From an uncultured Corynebacterium sp. (lineage in GTDB: Bacteria > Actinomycetota > Actinomycetes > Mycobacteriales > Mycobacteriaceae), in NCBI RefSeq assembly GCF_943914615.1, contig NZ_CALUCS010000011.1, forward strand, positions 1-64,000: a stretch of DNA of 64,000 nt. Direction: 5' to 3'. The position numbers were made by a program, and so were the translations under genes. The notes under the pieces are model-generated. The model worked only from the letters and a program-made list of their open reading frames with translations, had not been told where the DNA came from and searched no databases. This document shows, piece by piece, positions 61,016 to 64,000 of this stretch. Each line of letters starts with the position of its first letter. Positions within the stretch are counted from its first letter, which is position 1.

Positions 61016-62164
61016 TCAGCGAGAGAGAAACTGAATCAACTGGCGGCTGACCTCTTCGATCTGCGCCACCGGACAACGCTCGTCCTTCGTGTGGCACAGG
61101 CCCGGGTCGCCGGGACCGAAGTTCACAGCGGGGATGCCCAGCTCGGTGAAACGAGCCACGTCGGTCCAGCCGTACTTCGGGCGCACCCGCCCTCCGGTGG
61201 CATCCACCAGCTTCGCCGCGAAGGGTCGGTTCAAGCCCGGGGCGGCTGCGGCTGCGGCGTCATCAAGAAAGACAGAGAACCCCTCGACAGGGCTATCGGG
61301 CGTGCCGACCTGCAGCACCTCGTACAGGTGCGCCAGAGCCTCGTCCACGCTGCGGTTCGGGGCAAAGCGGAAGTTGATGAAAGCCCACGCCTCGTCAGGA
61401 ATGGTATTAGTGGCGACGCCGGACTCTGCCACAACGGCGTTGAGCCCTTCCTTATAGGTCAGGCCATCGATCTCCACGTCCTGCGGCTCATAATCCGCCA
61501 CGCGCACCAACACACGAGCCAGATCGTGGAGTGCATTGTGGCCGAGCCAGCTGCGGGCGGAGTGTGCACGAGCACCCAAGGCTGTGACCTTCACGCGAAT
61601 GGTTCCCTGGCATCCGGCCTCGATCATTGCCCCGGACGGTTCGCCCAGCAGCGCCAGATTCCCCTCCAGCAAGTCGGGGTTAGATTGCACCAGGTGGTTC
61701 AGGCCGTTGTACTTGGTGGCTACTTCCTCGCCCTCGTAGAGAACGAGCGTCAGATCACAGGCCAGATCCGGGGAGTTGGCCAGGGTGGCGAAGGCATGTG
61801 CATAACAAGCAGCGCCAGATTTCATGTCCACAGAACCGAGACCGAAGATGGTCTGCTCCCCCGTCTCCGGATCCGGTCCCAGACGCGAGGGCAGATTATC
61901 CGCCGGCGGCACCGTATCCAGGTGCCCCGCCAGGACTACCCGATCCCCAAGATCGCGGTGGGTGCGGGCAACCAAGGTGTTGCCCCGGCGCGTGACCTCC
62001 ACGTTCTCGATGGCCCGGAGGGCCGGCTCAACAGCGTCTGCGATCTCCTGCTCGTGGTGCGACTCGCTATAGATGTCAACGAGTTGGCGGGTCAAGGGTA
62101 CCGCCCCGGCGAAAAGATCTATTGGAGTCTCAATGGAGGATTCTGAAGATTCTGCAGTACTCAT
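61016..62164 (-). CDS. dapE: Succinyl-diaminopimelate desuccinylase
   Basis: 382 residues of the M20 family. Metal ligands are in LAGHLDTVPPAD (His), GLGSVDMKSGAACY (Asp), LVLYEGEEVATKYNG (Glu pair) and EPSGAMIEAG. It yields LL-diaminopimelate in lysine and peptidoglycan synthesis, feeding the product towards LysA and cell-wall assembly. TAGGAT ends 8 nt before ATG 62164, so the mRNA may be leaderless. The DapD gene lies on the other side of a permease. Confidence 0.93.
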   Translation of the reverse strand: MSTAESSESSIETPIDLFAGAVPLTRQLVDIYSESHHEQEIADAVEPALRAIENVEVTRRGNTLVARTHRDLGDRVVLAGHLDTVPPADNLPSRLGPDPETGEQTIFGLGSVDMKSGAACYAHAFATLANSPDLACDLTLVLYEGEEVATKYNGLNHLVQSNPDLLEGNLALLGEPSGAMIEAGCQGTIRVKVTALGARAHSARSWLGHNALHDLARVLVRVADYEPQDVEIDGLTYKEGLNAVVAESGVATNTIPDEAWAFINFRFAPNRSVDEALAHLYEVLQVGTPDSPVEGFSVFLDDAAAAAAPGLNRPFAAKLVDATGGRVRPKYGWTDVARFTELGIPAVNFGPGDPGLCHTKDERCPVAQIEEVSRQLIQFLSR

Positions 62165-62172
62165 TGCTTGCG

Positions 62173-62178
62173 ATCCTA
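62173..62178 (-). promoter_or_regulatory. -10 hexamer TAGGAT before dapE
   Basis: On the minus strand TAGGAT ends 8 nt before ATG 62164. Confidence 0.5.
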
Positions 62179-62290
62179 GACGAGCCCACTACCTACCGTC
62201 GGGGGCGGGCAGGTGGTTTGCGGGATGAAAACTACCCGCCACAGGGGCTAAAAGTACCCATGCTGGCTTTTAGCAAGTGCGGTTGTGTTC

Positions 62291-62296
62291 TAATTT
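62291..62296 (+). promoter_or_regulatory. -10 hexamer TAATTT before the amino acid permease
   Basis: TAATTT ends 5 nt before ATG 62302. No Shine-Dalgarno. Confidence 0.45.
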
Positions 62297-62301
62297 TCGG
62301 T

Positions 62302-63717
62302 ATGAAGACTCGAAACTCCGATTCAGGTGCCGCGGAAGGCACCTCTAACCAACTGGGTCACAGTCTAGAGACCCGGCACCTAACCATGATGGGCTTGGGC
62401 TCGGCCATTGGCGCTGGTCTTTTCCTCGGCACGGGCGTGGGCATCCAGGCTGCAGGCCCGGCCGTGCTGCTTTCCTACATTGTCGCCGGCATTGTGGTGA
62501 TCGCCGTCATGCAGATGCTGGGTGAGCTCGCCGCCGCTCGCCCAGCCTCCGGTACCTTCGCCACCTACGGCCAGATGGCTTTCGGCCGCTGGAATGGCTT
62601 TGCTCTGGGCTGGCTGTACTGGTTCATGCTGATCATGGTGATGGGGGCCGAGATTACCGGCGCGGGAGCGATCATGGGCGCGTGGTTCGGCGTGGAAGGT
62701 TGGATCCCCGGCCTGGTGTGCGTGGTGCTGTTCACCATCGTGAACTTGGCTGGTGTCCGCGGCTTTGGCGAGTTCGAGTACTGGTTTGCCTTCATTAAGG
62801 TGGCCGTCATCATCGTTTTCTTGGTTATCGGCACAGGACTGCTGCTGGGGCTGTTCCCCAACTATGATTCCCCTGGCTTGAGCCATTTCTCCGACTTCGC
62901 CCCCAACGGCATTTCTGGCATGGCAGTAGGCCTGCTGGCCGTGGCCTTCGCCTTCGGTGGTATCGAGATCGTAACGATCGCCGCCGCGGAATCGAAGGAT
63001 CCGGCGAACTCGATTGCCGCCGCGGTGCGCGCCGTTATTTGGCGCATTTCCGTGTTCTATCTGGGCAGTGTCTTCCTGATCTCCGCCTTGCTGCCCTTCG
63101 AAACCCTGGGTGAGGCCGAGTCCGCTGAGGAGTCTCCGTTCACCCGCATCCTGGCTCTCGCCCAGATCCCGGGCATCGTGGAGATTATGGAGGCCGTGAT
63201 CGTCCTGGCGCTGCTTTCCGCTTTCAACGCACAGATCTATGCGACGAGCCGCCTGATGTACAGCTTCTCCCAGGAGCGTAACGTGCCGCGATGGTTTGGA
63301 AAGACAAATGCCCAGAAGGTGCCCTACCGCGCCGTGTGGTGCTCCCTCTTCTTCGCCTTCGTCTCCGTGGCACTGCAAGTGTGGGGTCCAGAAAACCTGA
63401 TCAACATCCTGTTTAATGCAGTCGGCGGCACCCTGCTGGTCATTTGGATGGTTATCGTATTGGCGCAAATCAAGCTACGCCCCACCTTCGAACGTGACGG
63501 CAGCCTAACCGTGCGCATGGTGGGCTACCCCGTACTGTCCTGGCTAACCTTCCTGGCGCTGATCGCCCTGACTATCCTGATGCTCTTCGACGACGGCGCT
63601 CGTTTGCAGGTCCTCACCGTCACCATCGCCTTTGTCGTCCTGAGTATGATCGGCCTGATGCTGCAGAAAACGCAGGGGTCGCAGGAGGCCGACGAAACCA
63701 CGGCGAACGCCTCCTAG
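62302..63717 (+). CDS. Amino acid permease (APC superfamily, AAT type)
   Basis: 471 residues from ATG at 62302; the frame extends upstream into the dapE region without coding character. Twelve membrane helices. The N-terminal MMGLGSAIGAGLFLGTG (near 30-46) is the substrate-binding motif of the amino acid transporter group (AroP, GabP, CycA, ProY). It should import an amino acid with protons; substrate unknown. It lies between divergent dapE and dapD, so it might serve the lysine or diaminopimelate pathway, which is only a guess. Confidence 0.88.
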   Translation: MKTRNSDSGAAEGTSNQLGHSLETRHLTMMGLGSAIGAGLFLGTGVGIQAAGPAVLLSYIVAGIVVIAVMQMLGELAAARPASGTFATYGQMAFGRWNGFALGWLYWFMLIMVMGAEITGAGAIMGAWFGVEGWIPGLVCVVLFTIVNLAGVRGFGEFEYWFAFIKVAVIIVFLVIGTGLLLGLFPNYDSPGLSHFSDFAPNGISGMAVGLLAVAFAFGGIEIVTIAAAESKDPANSIAAAVRAVIWRISVFYLGSVFLISALLPFETLGEAESAEESPFTRILALAQIPGIVEIMEAVIVLALLSAFNAQIYATSRLMYSFSQERNVPRWFGKTNAQKVPYRAVWCSLFFAFVSVALQVWGPENLINILFNAVGGTLLVIWMVIVLAQIKLRPTFERDGSLTVRMVGYPVLSWLTFLALIALTILMLFDDGARLQVLTVTIAFVVLSMIGLMLQKTQGSQEADETTANAS

Positions 63718-63766
63718 ACAGCAACCCCAACGCATAGACACCAACACAAATGTAGGATCGACAACC

Positions 63767-64000
63767 ATGACTTCTGCTTATGGACATGGATTTGCCACTC
63801 TGACCGATTCCGGCGACGTGTTGGACACCTGGTTTTTCGAGTTCGACCTCAACACAGCTGATAACGGTGCCGCTGAATCTGGCACCGCCGGTTCCACCGA
63901 GGCGGGCACGCAGGTGCTCGATCTTTCTGACGCCACCACCTCCGCCCCTGACCCCTTCCGTCCCCTGGTCAATCTGGCTGGCAAAGACGAGGTCCGCGGC
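63767..64000 (+). CDS. dapD: Tetrahydrodipicolinate N-succinyltransferase, 5' end
   Basis: The first 78 codons from ATG 63767, open to the window edge. The N-terminus (FATLTDSGDVLDTWFFEF, and DPFRPLVNLAGKDEVRG) resembles actinobacterial DapD, whose C. glutamicum form begins with a similar TLTSTGDVLD stretch. DapD makes N-succinyl-2-amino-6-ketopimelate, upstream of DapE. An acidic Ser/Thr/Ala insertion (about 30-60) is longer than I remember for C. glutamicum. AGGA lies about 10 nt upstream. Confidence 0.8.
   Translation, partial: MTSAYGHGFATLTDSGDVLDTWFFEFDLNTADNGAAESGTAGSTEAGTQVLDLSDATTSAPDPFRPLVNLAGKDEVRG

Noticed and set aside
1..64000. CRISPR arrays, rRNA genes, prophage or complete IS
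   Set aside because: No regularly spaced repeats with unique spacers, no rRNA-like stretch, and no transposase, integrase or phage structural gene among the coding regions.

Overview
The window reads as a chromosomal segment of a high-GC actinobacterium of the order Mycobacteriales, most probably a Corynebacterium of the lipid-requiring (jeikeium/urealyticum-like) type. The reasons are the gene order shared with Mycobacterium tuberculosis (atp operon, atpI, wecA, sua5, prmC, prfA, rho, thrB, thrC, hom, lysA, argS; then kgd, mrp, tatB, sigE, glgC, glgA, dapE, dapD), the fused acyltransferase-E1 2-oxoglutarate enzyme, the short AtpI and DivIVA-type proteins, and many transcripts that look leaderless. 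The species is an inference; nothing in the window fixes it. I found no prophage, CRISPR array, rRNA operon or complete insertion sequence.

Layout. 1-9310 (minus strand): 5' end of atpA, atpH, atpF, atpE, atpB, then, beyond a 449-bp gap with a terminator, atpI, wecA, sua5, prmC, prfA and rho. 9601-12126 (plus): an acyl-CoA synthetase and a DedA membrane protein. 12150-18818 (minus): thrB, thrC, hom, lysA and argS, i.e. aspartate-family amino acid synthesis. 18946-20119: tRNA-Arg(CCG), a lipoprotein and a doubtful small acidic ORF. 20116-28254 (minus): a four-gene DNA-processing cluster (SbcC-like, SbcD-like, SWIM zinc finger, SNF2 helicase). 28427-31255 (plus): putP, a secreted HNH-type nuclease and a small membrane protein. 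31256-31569: an unusual intergenic region with a bidirectional terminator, 20-bp-phased direct repeats and a 22-bp perfect inverted repeat that looks like a miniature element. 31570-38379: deaD, an FAD oxidoreductase, two hypothetical genes and a type-B carboxylesterase. 38467-46489 (plus): an EcsC-like protein, a single-chain ABC exporter and kgd/odhA. 46593-52910: a lipoprotein, an MgtE-N/CBS protein, DUF1003, mrp, tatB, an anti-sigma factor, sigE and an O-methyltransferase. 52983-57127: glgC and glgA, with a GH32-like protein that has lost its catalytic motifs. 57160-64000: an RlmA-like methyltransferase, pepA, a DivIVA-domain protein, a LOG-family hydrolase, dapE, an amino acid permease and the 5' end of dapD.

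The genes are mostly housekeeping: energy generation, translation termination and protein modification, cell-wall precursors (wecA, lysA, dapD, dapE), alpha-glucan synthesis, envelope stress control (sigE with its anti-sigma factor, tatB) and the TCA cycle. Points worth a second look are the element at 31433-31554, the pseudo-GH32 protein beside glgA, the SNF2/SWIM/SbcD/SbcC cluster, the Asn/Arg-rich segment in Rho, a terminator that contains the next gene's start codon, and a consistent leaderless promoter pattern (TANNNT 5-10 nt before the start codon) at about fourteen genes. All functional calls come from reading motifs and gene order; no database search was run.
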